Shown here: piece after piece, positions 10,124 to 19,322 of the stretch
How positions within the stretch are numbered: position 1 is the first letter of the stretch
How the letters are laid out: each line of letters begins with the position of its first letter
From: an uncultured Polaribacter sp.
GTDB lineage: Bacteria > Bacteroidota > Bacteroidia > Flavobacteriales > Flavobacteriaceae
Assembly (NCBI GenBank): GCA_943787375.1
Contig: CALSME010000005.1
Location: forward strand, 186,001-250,000
DNA: 64,000 nt
Direction of reading: 5' to 3'
The notes under the pieces: generated by a model
The model's input: only the letters and a program-made list of their open reading frames with translations
What the model was told of the DNA's origin: nothing
Databases searched by the model: none
Program-made: the position numbers and the translations under genes

Positions 10124-10852
10124 ATGGGACAAAAAACGAATCCAATAGGAAATCGATTAGGAATCATCAGAGGTTGGGAATCTAACTGGTATGGTGGAAA
10201 TGACTACGGAGATAAGATTGCTGAAGATGACAAAATAAGAAAGTATGTAAATGCTCGATTATTTAAGGCAAGTGTATCAAGAGTAATTATTGAGCGTACG
10301 CTTAAACTTGTAACCGTTACTATCACCACTGCACGTCCAGGTATCATTATTGGTAAAGGAGGTCAAGAGGTAGACAAGTTAAAAGAAGAGCTTAAGAAAA
10401 TTACAGGGAAAGAAGTTCAAATTAATATTTTCGAAATTAAACGTCCAGAATTAGATGCTAAATTAGTAGCTGCTAGTGTTGCACGTCAAATAGAAAATAG
10501 AATTTCTTACAAGAGAGCTATTAAAATGGCAATCCAAGCAACCATGCGTATGAATGCTGAAGGAATCAAAATTCAGATTTCAGGGCGTTTAAATGGAGCT
10601 GAGATGGCACGTTCAGAGCACTTTAAAGAAGGTAGAATACCGTTGTCTACTTTTAGAGCAGATATCGATTATGCACTTGTAGAATCTCATACTACCTATG
10701 GAAGATTAGGAGTAAAAGTATGGATTATGAAAGGTGAGGTTTATGGTAAGAGAGAATTATCTCCATTGGTAGGGTTGTCTAAGAAACAATCAGGACCAAA
10801 AGGTGGTGGTGACAGATCGAAACGTCAACAACCTCGTAGTAGAAGAAAATAA
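10124..10852 (+). CDS. rpsC: 30S ribosomal protein S3
   Basis: 242 residues. S3 forms part of the mRNA entry tunnel. It starts [14 protein letters not shown], carries the KH motif [14 protein letters not shown] (about 70-83), and has the C-terminal domain [20 protein letters not shown]. The last 20 residues are a basic, low-complexity tail ([16 protein letters not shown]). Confidence 0.99.
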   Translation: MGQKTNPIGNRLGIIRGWESNWYGGNDYGDKIAEDDKIRKYVNARLFKASVSRVIIERTLKLVTVTITTARPGIIIGKGGQEVDKLKEELKKITGKEVQINIFEIKRPELDAKLVAASVARQIENRISYKRAIKMAIQATMRMNAEGIKIQISGRLNGAEMARSEHFKEGRIPLSTFRADIDYALVESHTTYGRLGVKVWIMKGEVYGKRELSPLVGLSKKQSGPKGGGDRSKRQQPRSRRK

Positions 10853-10874
10853 TTTTTAAAATTAGAAATTAAAA

Positions 10875-11306
10875 ATGTTACAGCCAAAAAGAGTAAAATA
10901 CCGTAAGGTTCAGAAGGCGAAAGGAAATATGAATGGTAATTCTATGAGAGGGAACCAACTTTCTAATGGAATGTTTGGAATTAAATCCATAGACCAGAAC
11001 TTATTGACTTCACGTCAGATAGAGGCAGCTCGTATTGCGGCAACTCGTCACATGAAGAGAGAAGGTCAATTATGGATTAAAGTTTTTCCAGATAAGCCGA
11101 TTACTGCAAAACCTTTAGAAGTACGTATGGGTAAGGGAAAAGGAGCACCTTCACATTTCGTTGCAGTGATAAAGCCAGGAAGAATCTTGTTTGAAATTGG
11201 TGGTGTGCCAATGAACGTGGCCAAAGAGGCGTTACGTTTAGCAGCACAAAAACTTCCGGTAAGAACAAAGTTCATAATCGCAAGAGATTTTGATATTAAC
11301 GCATAA
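10875..11306 (+). CDS. rplP: 50S ribosomal protein L16
   Basis: 143 residues. L16 positions A-site tRNA on the large subunit. The start [17 protein letters not shown], the central [21 protein letters not shown] and the [21 protein letters not shown] segment make the assignment certain. It precedes rpmC by 11 bp. Confidence 0.99.
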   Translation: MLQPKRVKYRKVQKAKGNMNGNSMRGNQLSNGMFGIKSIDQNLLTSRQIEAARIAATRHMKREGQLWIKVFPDKPITAKPLEVRMGKGKGAPSHFVAVIKPGRILFEIGGVPMNVAKEALRLAAQKLPVRTKFIIARDFDINA

Positions 11307-11317
11307 TTCTAAAACAT

Positions 11318-11509
11318 ATGAAACAATCAGAAATTAAAGAATTAGCTACAGCAGCTCTTAATGAGAAGCTTGCAGCGTTTCAAAAGAATTATACCGATCT
11401 TAAGATGGCGCATGCCATAACGCCAATGGAGAACCCATTACAGTTAAGAGGCTTAAGAAGAACTGTCGCAAGAATTGCAACAGAATTAACAAAAAGAGAA
11501 TTACAATAA
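11318..11509 (+). CDS. rpmC: 50S ribosomal protein L29
   Basis: 63 residues, two helices. L29 is beside L23 at the tunnel exit. MKQSEIKELATAALNEKLAAF and the C-terminal LRGLRRTVARIATELTKRE match the family. It lies in the conserved rplP-rpmC-rpsQ order. Confidence 0.97.
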   Translation: MKQSEIKELATAALNEKLAAFQKNYTDLKMAHAITPMENPLQLRGLRRTVARIATELTKRELQ

Positions 11510-11529
11510 TTCTATAGTCAGTTTTAAAG

Positions 11530-11787
11530 ATGGAAAAAAGAAATCTTAGAAAAGAGAGAATTGGTGTTGTTTCTAGCAGCAAAATGGAGAAATCTATTGT
11601 TGTCGCTGAAGTAAAAAGAGTAAAGCACCCGATGTACGGAAAGTTCGTATTAAAGACTAAGAAGTACGTTGCACACGACGAAAAGAACGATTGCAACGAA
11701 GGAGATACTGTTAGGATTATGGAAACGAAGCCTATGAGTAAGTCGAAACGTTGGAGATTAGTAGAAATCCTAGAAAGAGCTAAATAA
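11530..11787 (+). CDS. rpsQ: 30S ribosomal protein S17
   Basis: 85 residues, OB fold. S17 is a primary binder of the 16S 5' domain. [19 protein letters not shown] at the N terminus, then [20 protein letters not shown] and [20 protein letters not shown], are classical. One base separates its stop from rplN. Confidence 0.98.
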   Translation: MEKRNLRKERIGVVSSSKMEKSIVVAEVKRVKHPMYGKFVLKTKKYVAHDEKNDCNEGDTVRIMETKPMSKSKRWRLVEILERAK

Positions 11788-11788
11788 T

Positions 11789-12157
11789 ATGTTACAGACA
11801 GAATCAAGATTAAAAGTCGCAGATAATACTGGAGCAAAAGAAGTTTTAGTAATTAGAGTTTTGGGAGGTACAAGAAAACGGTATGCAAGTATTGGAGACA
11901 AGATTGTTGTAACCGTTAAATCTGCAACTCCAAACGGAGCTGTTAAGAAGGGTCAAGTATCCAGAGCAGTTGTTGTAAGAACAAAGAAAGAAGTAAGACG
12001 TAAAGATGGATCATACATTCGATTTGATGATAACGCTTGTGTACTTTTAAATCCTACAGAGGAGATGAGAGGAACTCGTGTATTTGGTCCTGTTGCCCGT
12101 GAACTTCGTGAGAAACAATTCATGAAAATAGTATCATTAGCACCTGAAGTGCTTTAA
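11789..12157 (+). CDS. rplN: 50S ribosomal protein L14
   Basis: 122 residues. L14 is an interface protein that forms intersubunit bridges and receives the silencing factor Rsf[39 protein letters not shown] and the C-terminal [15 protein letters not shown] are conserved throughout bacteria. Confidence 0.99.
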   Translation: MLQTESRLKVADNTGAKEVLVIRVLGGTRKRYASIGDKIVVTVKSATPNGAVKKGQVSRAVVVRTKKEVRRKDGSYIRFDDNACVLLNPTEEMRGTRVFGPVARELREKQFMKIVSLAPEVL

Positions 12158-12169
12158 ACCAGAAACAAG

Positions 12170-12472
12170 ATGAAGAAGTTTAAAATAAAATCAGGAGATA
12201 CTGTAAGAGTAATTGCAGGAGACCACAAAGGTTCGGAAGGGAAAGTTTTACAAATTGTAAAAGATAAAGATAGAGTTCTTGTAGAGGGTGTTAACTTAGT
12301 ATCTAAGCATACAAAGCCAAGCGCACAAAGTCCACAAGGAGGTATCGTAAAAAAAGAAGCATCATTACACATCTCTAATGTTTTATTAGTAGAAGATGGA
12401 GTTGCTGTAAGAGTTGGCTTTAAGGTTGATGGAGATACGAAAACAAGAATCTCTAAAAAAACTAAAAAATAA
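12170..12472 (+). CDS. rplX: 50S ribosomal protein L24
   Basis: 100 residues with an N-terminal KOW motif ([20 protein letters not shown], about 7-26). L24 initiates 50S assembly. The [18 protein letters not shown] segment is typical of the bacterial family. It ends 5 bp before rplE. Confidence 0.98.
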   Translation: MKKFKIKSGDTVRVIAGDHKGSEGKVLQIVKDKDRVLVEGVNLVSKHTKPSAQSPQGGIVKKEASLHISNVLLVEDGVAVRVGFKVDGDTKTRISKKTKK

Positions 12473-12477
12473 TAATC

Positions 12478-13029
12478 ATGAGTTACGTACCAAGATTAAA
12501 AGCAGAATATAAGAGTAAAATAGTAAGTGCTCTTAAAGAAGAATTTAGCTACAGCAATATCATGCAGGTACCTAAATTACAAAAGATTGTTGTTTCTAAA
12601 GGTGTCGGTGCTGCAATTGCAGACAAGAAACTAATAGATTACGCGATTGAAGAAGTAACTAAAATTACTGGTCAAAAAGCAATTTCAACATTGTCTAAAA
12701 AGGATGTTGCCGCATTTAAATTACGTAAGGGTATGCCAATTGGTGTAAAAGTTACTTTACGTGGAGATAAAATGTATGAATTCTTAGATCGATTAGTAAC
12801 TGCATCATTGCCACGTGTAAGAGACTTTAATGGTATCAAAGCAAATGGTTTTGACGGTAGAGGAAATTACAATTTAGGGATTGTAGAACAAATCATTTAT
12901 CCAGAAATTAATATTGATCAAGTAAAGAAAATCAATGGTATGGATATTACATTTGTAACCTCTGCAAATACTGATAAGGAAGCAAAATCATTATTAACCG
13001 AATTAGGTTTACCTTTTAAAAAGAACTAA
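12478..13029 (+). CDS. rplE: 50S ribosomal protein L5
   Basis: 183 residues. L5 binds 5S rRNA in the central protuberance. [21 protein letters not shown] (about 22-42), the [16 protein letters not shown] stretch and [18 protein letters not shown] fix the identity. rpsN begins one base after its stop. Confidence 0.99.
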   Translation: MSYVPRLKAEYKSKIVSALKEEFSYSNIMQVPKLQKIVVSKGVGAAIADKKLIDYAIEEVTKITGQKAISTLSKKDVAAFKLRKGMPIGVKVTLRGDKMYEFLDRLVTASLPRVRDFNGIKANGFDGRGNYNLGIVEQIIYPEINIDQVKKINGMDITFVTSANTDKEAKSLLTELGLPFKKN

Positions 13030-13030
13030 G

Positions 13031-13300
13031 ATGGCTAAAGAATCAATGAAAGCGCGTGAGCGCAAAAGAGCTGCAACCGTAGCAAAATATGCTGAGAAAA
13101 GAAAAGCTTTAAAAGCAGCTGGAGATTTCGAAGGATTGCAAAAATTACCAAAGAATGCTTCACCAATAAGAATGCACAACAGATGTAAACTTACTGGTAG
13201 ACCAAAAGGATATATGCGTCAATTTGGACTTTCACGTGTTACTTTCCGTGAAATGGCCAATCAAGGCTTAATACCAGGAGTTCGTAAGGCAAGTTGGTAA
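13031..13300 (+). CDS. rpsN: 30S ribosomal protein S14, zinc-independent (C-minus) form
   Basis: 89 residues. S14 completes the 30S head near S3 and S10. The C-terminal half ([21 protein letters not shown], then [14 protein letters not shown]) is typical of the long form. Only one Cys is present, so the CxxC...CxxC zinc ribbon of the short form is absent. A hairpin terminator and a new promoter follow. Confidence 0.98.
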   Translation: MAKESMKARERKRAATVAKYAEKRKALKAAGDFEGLQKLPKNASPIRMHNRCKLTGRPKGYMRQFGLSRVTFREMANQGLIPGVRKASW

Positions 13301-13324
13301 GATTAAATAAATAAATCTTAATCT

Positions 13325-13363
13325 AAAAAATAGAATGTGTATATTTGCACGCTCTATTTTTTT
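13325..13363 (+). terminator. Intrinsic terminator between rpsN and rpsH
   Basis: AAAAAATAGA (13325-13334) pairs perfectly with TCTATTTTTT (13353-13362), with an inner GTG/CAC pairing and a trailing T run. The loop contains TATATTTG (13340-13347), a good -7 promoter element, so the end of one transcript and the start of the next appear interleaved. Confidence 0.7.
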
Positions 13364-13464
13364 GAGTAAAACAAATTTTAACGGATTATAGGTTCATTTG
13401 TCACAGAGAAATCTGTAGCAACAATAGAGGCAAGTGAAAACCGGAATCGCAATTTTAAATAAAT
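13340..13464 (+). promoter_or_regulatory. Internal promoter -7 element and rpsH leader
   Basis: TATATTTG at 13340-13347 fits the -7 consensus, but no clear TTTG lies 18-20 bp upstream. The leader of about 110 nt contains ACAGAGAAATCTGT (13403-13416), a 5-bp stem closed by a GAAA tetraloop. S8 is the autoregulator of the spc operon in enterobacteria, so a regulatory role for this leader is reasonable but unproven. Confidence 0.55.
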
Positions 13465-13863
13465 ATGTATACAGATCCAATCGCGGATTTTCTAACGAGA
13501 GTTAGAAATGCAATCGCAGCAGGGCACAGAGTAGTAGAAATTCCAGCTTCAAACTTGAAGAAGGAAATGACTAAAATTTTGTTTGATCAAGGGTATATTT
13601 TAAGCTATCAGTTCAATGACGATAAAGTCCAAGGAACTATCAAAATCGCTTTAAAATATAGCAAAGAAACAAAAGAGTCAGTAATCAGAAAAATCCAAAG
13701 AATCAGTACCCCTGGTTTGCGTAAATACGTTGGCTCCTCAGAGATGCCAAGAGTATTAAACGGTCTTGGTATTGCTATTGTTTCAACATCGAAAGGTGTA
13801 ATGACAAACAAAAAAGCACGTCAAGAAAATGTTGGAGGAGAAGTTTTATGTTACGTTTATTAA
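13465..13863 (+). CDS. rpsH: 30S ribosomal protein S8
   Basis: 132 residues. S8 binds the 16S central domain. [21 protein letters not shown] at the start, and [26 protein letters not shown] with the C-terminal [10 protein letters not shown], are diagnostic. It is the first gene after the internal terminator/promoter, so the block rpsH-rplQ may be expressed separately from rplC-rpsN. Confidence 0.99.
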   Translation: MYTDPIADFLTRVRNAIAAGHRVVEIPASNLKKEMTKILFDQGYILSYQFNDDKVQGTIKIALKYSKETKESVIRKIQRISTPGLRKYVGSSEMPRVLNGLGIAIVSTSKGVMTNKKARQENVGGEVLCYVY

Positions 13864-13873
13864 ACCTTAAGAG

Positions 13874-14419
13874 ATGAGTAGAATAGGAAAAAATCCCGTT
13901 AGCATTCCACAAGGTGTAGATGTAAACATAAACGACAATATTGTAACTGTAAAAGGAAAGTTAGGAGAATTATCTCAAAGCATTTCAAGCGGAATTACAA
14001 TCAAGATAGAAGATTCACTAATCGTACTAGATAGAGATTCAGAATCTAAAGATCATAAAGCACAACATGGCTTAATGAGAGCATTGATCAATAACATGAT
14101 TTTAGGTGTTAGTAAAGGATGGACTAAAGACTTACAATTGGTAGGTGTTGGTTACAGAGCTTCTAACCAAGGTCAGAAATTAGATCTTGCATTAGGTTTT
14201 TCACACAATATTGTTTTAGATATAGCTCCAGAAGTGAAAGTTGAAACAATATCAGAGAAAGGAAAAGATCCAATTATTAAATTATCTTCTTTTGATAAGC
14301 AATTAGTAGGGCAAGTAGCTGCAAAGATTCGTTCTTTTAGAGCACCAGAGCCTTATAAAGGAAAAGGAGTTAAGTTTGTAGGAGAAATATTAAGAAGAAA
14401 AGCAGGTAAATCTGCATAA
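13874..14419 (+). CDS. rplF: 50S ribosomal protein L6
   Basis: 181 residues, two similar alpha/beta domains. L6 sits near the sarcin-ricin loop and the factor-binding site. [15 protein letters not shown] begins domain 1. The signature [14 protein letters not shown], with RRKAGK, ends domain 2. It overlaps nothing, and it follows rpsH by 10 bp. Confidence 0.99.
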   Translation: MSRIGKNPVSIPQGVDVNINDNIVTVKGKLGELSQSISSGITIKIEDSLIVLDRDSESKDHKAQHGLMRALINNMILGVSKGWTKDLQLVGVGYRASNQGQKLDLALGFSHNIVLDIAPEVKVETISEKGKDPIIKLSSFDKQLVGQVAAKIRSFRAPEPYKGKGVKFVGEILRRKAGKSA

Positions 14420-14430
14420 TTATATATATT

Positions 14431-14781
14431 ATGGCATTATCAAAGCTTGAAAGAAGAACTAGAATTAAGCATAGAATTAGAAAAATAATTTCTGGAACTG
14501 CAACCAAACCAAGATTATCTGTGTTTAGAAGCAATAAAGAAATTTATGCTCAATTAGTAGACGATGTAAACGGAGTGACAATCGCTGGCGTTTCATCAAG
14601 AGATAAAGACATTAAAGCAACCTCTAAAACTGAAGCATCTGCTGCAGTTGGTAAGGCGATTGCTGAATTAGCAACCAAAGCAGGGTTAAACACTGTTGCT
14701 TTCGATAGAAACGGATATTTATATCACGGTAGAGTTAAAGTATTAGCAGATGCCGCTAGAGAAGCTGGTTTAAAATTTTAA
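14431..14781 (+). CDS. rplR: 50S ribosomal protein L18
   Basis: 116 residues. L18 brings 5S rRNA into the large subunit together with L5. The basic N terminus ([11 protein letters not shown]), [20 protein letters not shown] and the ending [17 protein letters not shown] match the family exactly. Confidence 0.99.
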   Translation: MALSKLERRTRIKHRIRKIISGTATKPRLSVFRSNKEIYAQLVDDVNGVTIAGVSSRDKDIKATSKTEASAAVGKAIAELATKAGLNTVAFDRNGYLYHGRVKVLADAAREAGLKF

Positions 14782-14787
14782 GAAATT

Positions 14788-15309
14788 ATGCAAGGTTATA
14801 AAAACGTAGAAAGAGTGAAGCCTAGTGGGTTAGAGCTTGTAGATAAGTTAGTAGGAGTACAGCGTGTTACCAAAGTAACAAAAGGAGGTAGAGCATTTGG
14901 TTTCTCTGCAATCGTTGTTGTTGGTGATGGTAACGGTGTTGTTGGTCACGGTTTAGGAAAATCTAAAGATGTTGCTTCAGCAATTGCAAAAGCAATTGAA
15001 GATGCAAAGAAAAATTTAGTAAGAATACCTATTTTACAAGGTACGCTTCCTCATGAGCAAAAAGGAAAGTTTGGTGGTGCGAAAGTATTTATCAAGCCTG
15101 CTTCTCCTGGTACAGGAGTTATTGCCGGTGGTGCAGTACGTGCGGTATTAGAATCAGTTGGAGTTCATGATGTATTATCAAAATCTCAAGGTTCTTCAAA
15201 TCCTCACAATGCAGTAAAAGCAACTTTCAATGCATTATTACAATTACGTAGTGCAGGACAAATTGCAAAGCAAAGAGGGGTATCTTTAGAAACAGTATTT
15301 AACGGATAA
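14788..15309 (+). CDS. rpsE: 30S ribosomal protein S5
   Basis: 173 residues. S5 is near the decoding centre and the mRNA entry site. The double-stranded RNA-binding N domain carries [20 protein letters not shown] (about 31-50). The C domain has [19 protein letters not shown]. It ends 11 bp before rpmD. Confidence 0.99.
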   Translation: MQGYKNVERVKPSGLELVDKLVGVQRVTKVTKGGRAFGFSAIVVVGDGNGVVGHGLGKSKDVASAIAKAIEDAKKNLVRIPILQGTLPHEQKGKFGGAKVFIKPASPGTGVIAGGAVRAVLESVGVHDVLSKSQGSSNPHNAVKATFNALLQLRSAGQIAKQRGVSLETVFNG

Positions 15310-15320
15310 ATCTAAGAACG

Positions 15321-15503
15321 ATGGCAAGAATAAAAGTTACACAAGTAAAAAGTCAAATCGGGCGTCTTCAGAGTCAAAAGAGAACTTTAGAAGCTTTAGG
15401 TTTACGTAAAATGAACCAAACGGTAGAACATGAGGCAACTCCTTCTATTGTAGGTATGGTAAATACAGTTAAACACTTAGTTTCTTTCGAAGAAATTAAA
15501 TAA
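15321..15503 (+). CDS. rpmD: 50S ribosomal protein L30
   Basis: 60 residues. MARIKVTQVKSQIGRLQSQK and TLEALGLRKMNQTVEHE followed by GMVNTVKHLV are typical. This is a small peripheral large-subunit protein, always in the rpsE-rpmD-rplO order in bacteria that have it. Confidence 0.98.
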   Translation: MARIKVTQVKSQIGRLQSQKRTLEALGLRKMNQTVEHEATPSIVGMVNTVKHLVSFEEIK

Positions 15504-15517
15504 AGACATATATACAA

Positions 15518-15967
15518 ATGAATTTACATAATTTAACACCTGCAGAAGGTTCCGTAAAAAAAGGAAAAAGAATTGCAAGAGGTGAAGGATCTGGAAAAGG
15601 TGGTACTGCAACAAGAGGTCATAATGGACAGAAATCTCGTTCAGGTTACTCAAGAAAGATTGGTTTTGAAGGAGGGCAAATGCCACTTCAAAGACGGGTT
15701 CCTAAGTTTGGTTTTACAAACATCAACCGTAAAGAATACCAAGGGATCAACATAGAGACTTTACAGGCACTAGTTGATAGTGGAAAAATTACTGATACAG
15801 TTACTTTAGATATTTTAATTGCTAACAGATTAGCAGGTAAAAACGACCTAGTAAAAATACTAGGAAACGGTGAATTAAAAGCTAAATTAAGTATAACAGT
15901 ACACAAGTTTACTGCAACTGCAAAAGCGGCTATTGAAGCTGCTGGAGGAGAAGCAGTAACTTTATAA
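15518..15967 (+). CDS. rplO: 50S ribosomal protein L15
   Basis: 149 residues. L15 is a late-assembly protein with a glycine-rich N-terminal extension: GKRIARGEGSGKGGTATRG (about 18-36) and FEGGQMPLQRRVPKFGF (about 52-68). The C-terminal globular part ends AIEAAGGEAVTL. It leads directly into secY, as in most spc operons. Confidence 0.98.
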   Translation: MNLHNLTPAEGSVKKGKRIARGEGSGKGGTATRGHNGQKSRSGYSRKIGFEGGQMPLQRRVPKFGFTNINRKEYQGINIETLQALVDSGKITDTVTLDILIANRLAGKNDLVKILGNGELKAKLSITVHKFTATAKAAIEAAGGEAVTL

Positions 15968-15980
15968 GAAAAGCGAAAAG

Positions 15981-17309
15981 ATGAGTTTCATAAAGACGTT
16001 AAAAGACATTTTCAGTATTGAAGAATTAAAGAATAAGATTCTTCTTACGATTGGTTTAATCGCTGTGTATCGATTTATGGCAGCTGTTCCATTACCTGGA
16101 ATAGATCCATTACAATTGACAGCATTAAAAGACAACGCTTCTGGAGGTGGTCTATTAACATTATTAGACGCATTTACTGGAGGAGCATTTGCACGAGCAT
16201 CCGTAATGGCGCTTGGAATTATGCCTTATATTTCTGCCTCTATTGTAGTACAGTTAATGGGAATCGCAATTCCTTATTTACAAAAACTACAAAAAGATGG
16301 AGAAAGTGGACGTAAAAAGATTACGCAAATCACAAGATGGTTAACCATTGGAATTACGTTGGTTCAAGCACCAACCTATATTGGTTTTATTCAAAACCAA
16401 ATGGATTTACCTGCTGAAGCCTTTTTAATTACAGGGCCTGTATTTTGGGTATCTTCGATTGTTATTTTAACTGCAGGAACAATTTTTGCAATGTGGTTAG
16501 GAGAGCGTATTACAGACAAAGGAGTTGGTAATGGTATTTCATTATTAATTACAGTGGGTATTATCGCGAATTTTCCAGCTGCCTTTTTACAAGAATTTGT
16601 TGCTAAAACAACAAATGCAGGAGCAGGTGGATTGATGATGATCTTAATTGAAATCATAGTTTGGTTTGTAGTAATTTTATTAACTGTTTTATTGGTGACT
16701 GCTGTTCGTAAAATTGCAGTTCAGTATGCAAGAAGAACAGTCGCAGGGAGTACACAAAATGTGGCAGGTTCAAGAGATTACATTCCTTTGAAATTAAATG
16801 CAGCAGGTGTAATGCCAATTATTTTTGCACAAGCAATTATGTTTTTACCAGTTGCACTCGCACAAAAGTATCCAGCAATCGCAGGATTGCAAGATAACTT
16901 TGGATGGGAATACAATTTAATATTTGCATTATTAATCATCATCTTTAGTTATTTCTATACTGCCATTACGGTGCGTACAGATGAAATGGCTCAAGGCCTT
17001 AAAAGAAGTGGTGGTTTTATTCCAGGGATCAGACCTGGTAAAGACACAGCAGACAAGTTAGACAGTGTTTTGTCTAGAATTACCTTCCCAGGATCGTTAT
17101 TCTTAGCAGCACTATCAATACTTCCAGCAGTTGTAGTTCAGTTTGGAGTTCAGCAAAGTTGGGCCATGTTTTATGGAGGTACCTCATTAATCATTATGGT
17201 TGGTGTAGCGATTGACACATTACAACAAATAAACGCTTACTTATTAAACCGTCATTATGATGGCCTAATGAAAGCAGGAAATACTAACAGAAAATCTTTA
17301 AACGATTAA
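15981..17309 (+). CDS. secY: Protein translocase subunit SecY
   Basis: 442 residues with about ten hydrophobic helices. SecY is the channel of the Sec translocon. The plug/TM2 region PLPGIDP, FTGGAFARASVMALGIMPYI (about 66-85), GVGNGISLLI and the cytoplasmic loop ALKRSGGFIPGIRPGKDT (about 336-353) are conserved. The infA ATG follows the stop codon with no gap. Confidence 0.99.
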   Translation: MSFIKTLKDIFSIEELKNKILLTIGLIAVYRFMAAVPLPGIDPLQLTALKDNASGGGLLTLLDAFTGGAFARASVMALGIMPYISASIVVQLMGIAIPYLQKLQKDGESGRKKITQITRWLTIGITLVQAPTYIGFIQNQMDLPAEAFLITGPVFWVSSIVILTAGTIFAMWLGERITDKGVGNGISLLITVGIIANFPAAFLQEFVAKTTNAGAGGLMMILIEIIVWFVVILLTVLLVTAVRKIAVQYARRTVAGSTQNVAGSRDYIPLKLNAAGVMPIIFAQAIMFLPVALAQKYPAIAGLQDNFGWEYNLIFALLIIIFSYFYTAITVRTDEMAQGLKRSGGFIPGIRPGKDTADKLDSVLSRITFPGSLFLAALSILPAVVVQFGVQQSWAMFYGGTSLIIMVGVAIDTLQQINAYLLNRHYDGLMKAGNTNRKSLND

Positions 17310-17525
17310 ATGGCTAAGCAATCAGCAATTCAACAAGATGGAACGATTACAGAAGCATTGTCAAATGCAATGTTCCGTGTAGAATTAGAAAACGGACACG
17401 TTGTAACTGCACATATCTCAGGAAAAATGCGCATGCATTATATTAAATTACTACCAGGAGATAAAGTAAAGTTAGAAATGAGCCCTTATGATTTGACAAA
17501 GGCAAGAATTACTTATAGATATTAA
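17310..17525 (+). CDS. infA: Translation initiation factor IF-1
   Basis: 71 residues, S1-type OB fold. IF-1 occupies the 30S A site during initiation. [40 protein letters not shown] and the ending [10 protein letters not shown] are characteristic. Its start codon directly abuts the secY stop. Confidence 0.99.
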   Translation: MAKQSAIQQDGTITEALSNAMFRVELENGHVVTAHISGKMRMHYIKLLPGDKVKLEMSPYDLTKARITYRY

Positions 17526-17539
17526 TAAAAACTAGACTA

Positions 17540-17656
17540 ATGAAAGTTAGAGCATCAGTAAAAAAGAGAAGTGCCGACTGCAAGATTGTTCGCAGAAAAG
17601 GTAGATTATATGTGATTAATAAACAAAATCCTAGATTTAAACAAAGACAAGGGTAA
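17540..17656 (+). CDS. rpmJ: 50S ribosomal protein L36, degenerate zinc ribbon
   Basis: 38 residues, read directly from the sequence: ATG 17540, TAA 17654-17656. It starts [19 protein letters not shown] and ends NPRFKQRQG. Of the Cys/Cys/Cys/His set that binds zinc in classical L36, only Cys14 remains (positions 11, 27 and 32 are Ser, Asn and Phe), so zinc is not expected to bind. The last base of its stop is the first base of the rpsM ATG. Confidence 0.96.
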   Translation: MKVRASVKKRSADCKIVRRKGRLYVINKQNPRFKQRQG

Positions 17657-18021
17657 TGGCAAGAATAGCAGGTATTGATATTCCAAAAAACAAAAGAGGG
17701 GTTATTGCTTTAACTTACATCTTCGGTATTGGAAGCAGCAGAGCTCAAGAAGTTTTAGCAAATGCAAAAGTTGACGAAAGCATCAAAGTTCAAGATTGGA
17801 CCGATGATCAAATCGCAGCAATTAGAGAACAAGTTGGATCTTTTACGATCGAGGGAGAATTACGCTCGGAAGTTCAGTTACACATCAAACGTTTGATGGA
17901 TATTGGATGTCAAAGAGGTATTCGTCACAGACTGGGTCTTCCTTTAAGAGGACAGCGCACGAAAAACAACTCTAGAACCCGAAAAGGTAAGAGAAAAACG
18001 GTAGCTAACAAGAAAAAATAA
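17656..18021 (+). CDS. rpsM: 30S ribosomal protein S13
   Basis: 121 residues. S13 bridges to the large subunit and touches P-site tRNA with its basic tail. [40 protein letters not shown] and [14 protein letters not shown] at the C terminus are typical. It overlaps the rpmJ stop by one base. Confidence 0.99.
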   Translation: MARIAGIDIPKNKRGVIALTYIFGIGSSRAQEVLANAKVDESIKVQDWTDDQIAAIREQVGSFTIEGELRSEVQLHIKRLMDIGCQRGIRHRLGLPLRGQRTKNNSRTRKGKRKTVANKKK

Positions 18022-18101
18022 AGTTAGATAAAGTAATCAAGATCCAAGTTTGATTGTAACCAACAAACTTAGAAAACTAAATTACTAAAACTTAAATAAT
18101 T
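18022..18101 (+). promoter_or_regulatory. Structured rpsM-rpsK spacer
   Basis: 80 nt. AAGTTTG (18046-18052) pairs with CAAACTT (18064-18070), enclosed by AGTAAT (18032-18037) pairing with ATTACT (18081-18086), so a two-level stem-loop forms just before the rpsK start. No promoter motif is seen, so this looks like an intercistronic regulatory or processing structure. Confidence 0.4.
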
Positions 18102-18485
18102 ATGGCAAAAGCAAGTTCAAAAAAACGTAAAGTAGTAGTAGAATCTGTTGGAGAAGCGCACGTAACTGCCTCTTTTAACAATATCATTATTTCTTTAACA
18201 AACAAAAAAGGAGATGTAATCTCTTGGTCATCTGCAGGTAAAATGGGGTTTAGAGGTTCTAAAAAGAATACTCCTTACGCAGCTCAGTTGGCAGCAGAAG
18301 ATTGTTCAGTAGTAGCAAAAGAAGCAGGTTTACGCAAAGTAAAAGTGTATGTGAAAGGACCAGGTAACGGTAGAGAGTCAGCAATCAGATCATTACACAA
18401 TGCAGGGATTGAAGTAACAGAAATTATTGATGTTACACCAATGCCGCATAACGGTTGTCGTCCACCAAAGAGAAGAAGAGTTTAA
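18102..18485 (+). CDS. rpsK: 30S ribosomal protein S11
   Basis: 127 residues. S11 lies on the platform beside the E site. [40 protein letters not shown] and the C-terminal [18 protein letters not shown] make it unambiguous. It is flanked on both sides by unusually long, foldable spacers. Confidence 0.99.
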   Translation: MAKASSKKRKVVVESVGEAHVTASFNNIIISLTNKKGDVISWSSAGKMGFRGSKKNTPYAAQLAAEDCSVVAKEAGLRKVKVYVKGPGNGRESAIRSLHNAGIEVTEIIDVTPMPHNGCRPPKRRRV

Positions 18486-18621
18486 TTAGAATTCTCTGAT
18501 TAAGTGCTGAATGTATTCAGTATCAAAAAAAGAATATCAATTATTATATTTTAACTAAGTAGGAATTCGATTATCGAAGGAGATAGCCTTAATTCATAAT
18601 CCCTGCTTTAATAACAACGAA
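18486..18621 (+). promoter_or_regulatory. rpsD leader with three-way-junction-like fold
   Basis: 136 nt between rpsK and rpsD. GAATT (18563-18567) can pair with AATTC (18591-18595), enclosing a CGA/TCG hairpin (18568-18576) and an AAGG/CCTT hairpin (18577-18590). Upstream, CTGAAT/ATTCAG forms another hairpin. S4 controls the alpha operon through a folded leader in enterobacteria, so an S4-binding site is a natural hypothesis here. Confidence 0.45.
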
Positions 18622-19227
18622 ATGGCAAGATATACAGGACCCAAAACTAAAATTGCACGTAAGTTTGGCGAAGCAATTTTCGGAGATGATAAAAACTTCG
18701 AAAAAAGAAATTACCCTCCAGGACAGCATGGAAATGCAAAGAGAAGAGGAAAAAAATCTGAATATGCTACCCAGTTAATGGAAAAGCAAAAAGCAAAATA
18801 TACCTATGGTATTTTAGAGCGTCAATTCAGTAACCTATTCAAAAAAGCATCAGCTTCTCAAGGAATTACTGGTGAAATTTTATTACAATTATGTGAGTCT
18901 CGTTTAGACAACGTAGTCTTTAGAATGGGGATTTCTAAATCTAGAAGTGGAGCACGTCAATTAGTTTCCCACAGACATATTACTGTGAATGGAGAACTTG
19001 TGAACATTCCATCTTATAGTTTACAAGAAGGAGATGTTGTTGCAGTAAGAGAAAAATCAAAATCATTAATCGCTATTGAAGATGCTTTAGCTTCTTCAAG
19101 TACTGTTTTTGAATGGTTGACTTGGAATGCAGATAAGAAAGAAGGAACCTTTGTAAAGGCTCCGGAAAGATTACAAATTCCTGAAAACATTAAGGAACAA
19201 CTGATCGTAGAATTATATTCTAAATAA
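18622..19227 (+). CDS. rpsD: 30S ribosomal protein S4
   Basis: 201 residues. S4 nucleates 16S folding. [18 protein letters not shown] begins the N domain. The S4 RNA-binding motif is at about 92-155 ([20 protein letters not shown], then [18 protein letters not shown]). The order rpsM-rpsK-rpsD-rpoA-rplQ is the usual alpha operon. Confidence 0.99.
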   Translation: MARYTGPKTKIARKFGEAIFGDDKNFEKRNYPPGQHGNAKRRGKKSEYATQLMEKQKAKYTYGILERQFSNLFKKASASQGITGEILLQLCESRLDNVVFRMGISKSRSGARQLVSHRHITVNGELVNIPSYSLQEGDVVAVREKSKSLIAIEDALASSSTVFEWLTWNADKKEGTFVKAPERLQIPENIKEQLIVELYSK

Positions 19228-19322
19228 TAAATTAATCATATTGGTATTTAGCCAAAGGATGTATTTGTATTTCTTCAAACGACAACATCGCGCAACTAAA
19301 TAACAATTCAAACGAAGAAACA
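19228..19322 (+). other. rpsD-rpoA spacer with a direct repeat
   Basis: 95 nt, no promoter motif. TTCAAACGA occurs twice (19274-19282 and 19307-19315). No strong hairpin is seen. Its function is unknown. Confidence 0.3.
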
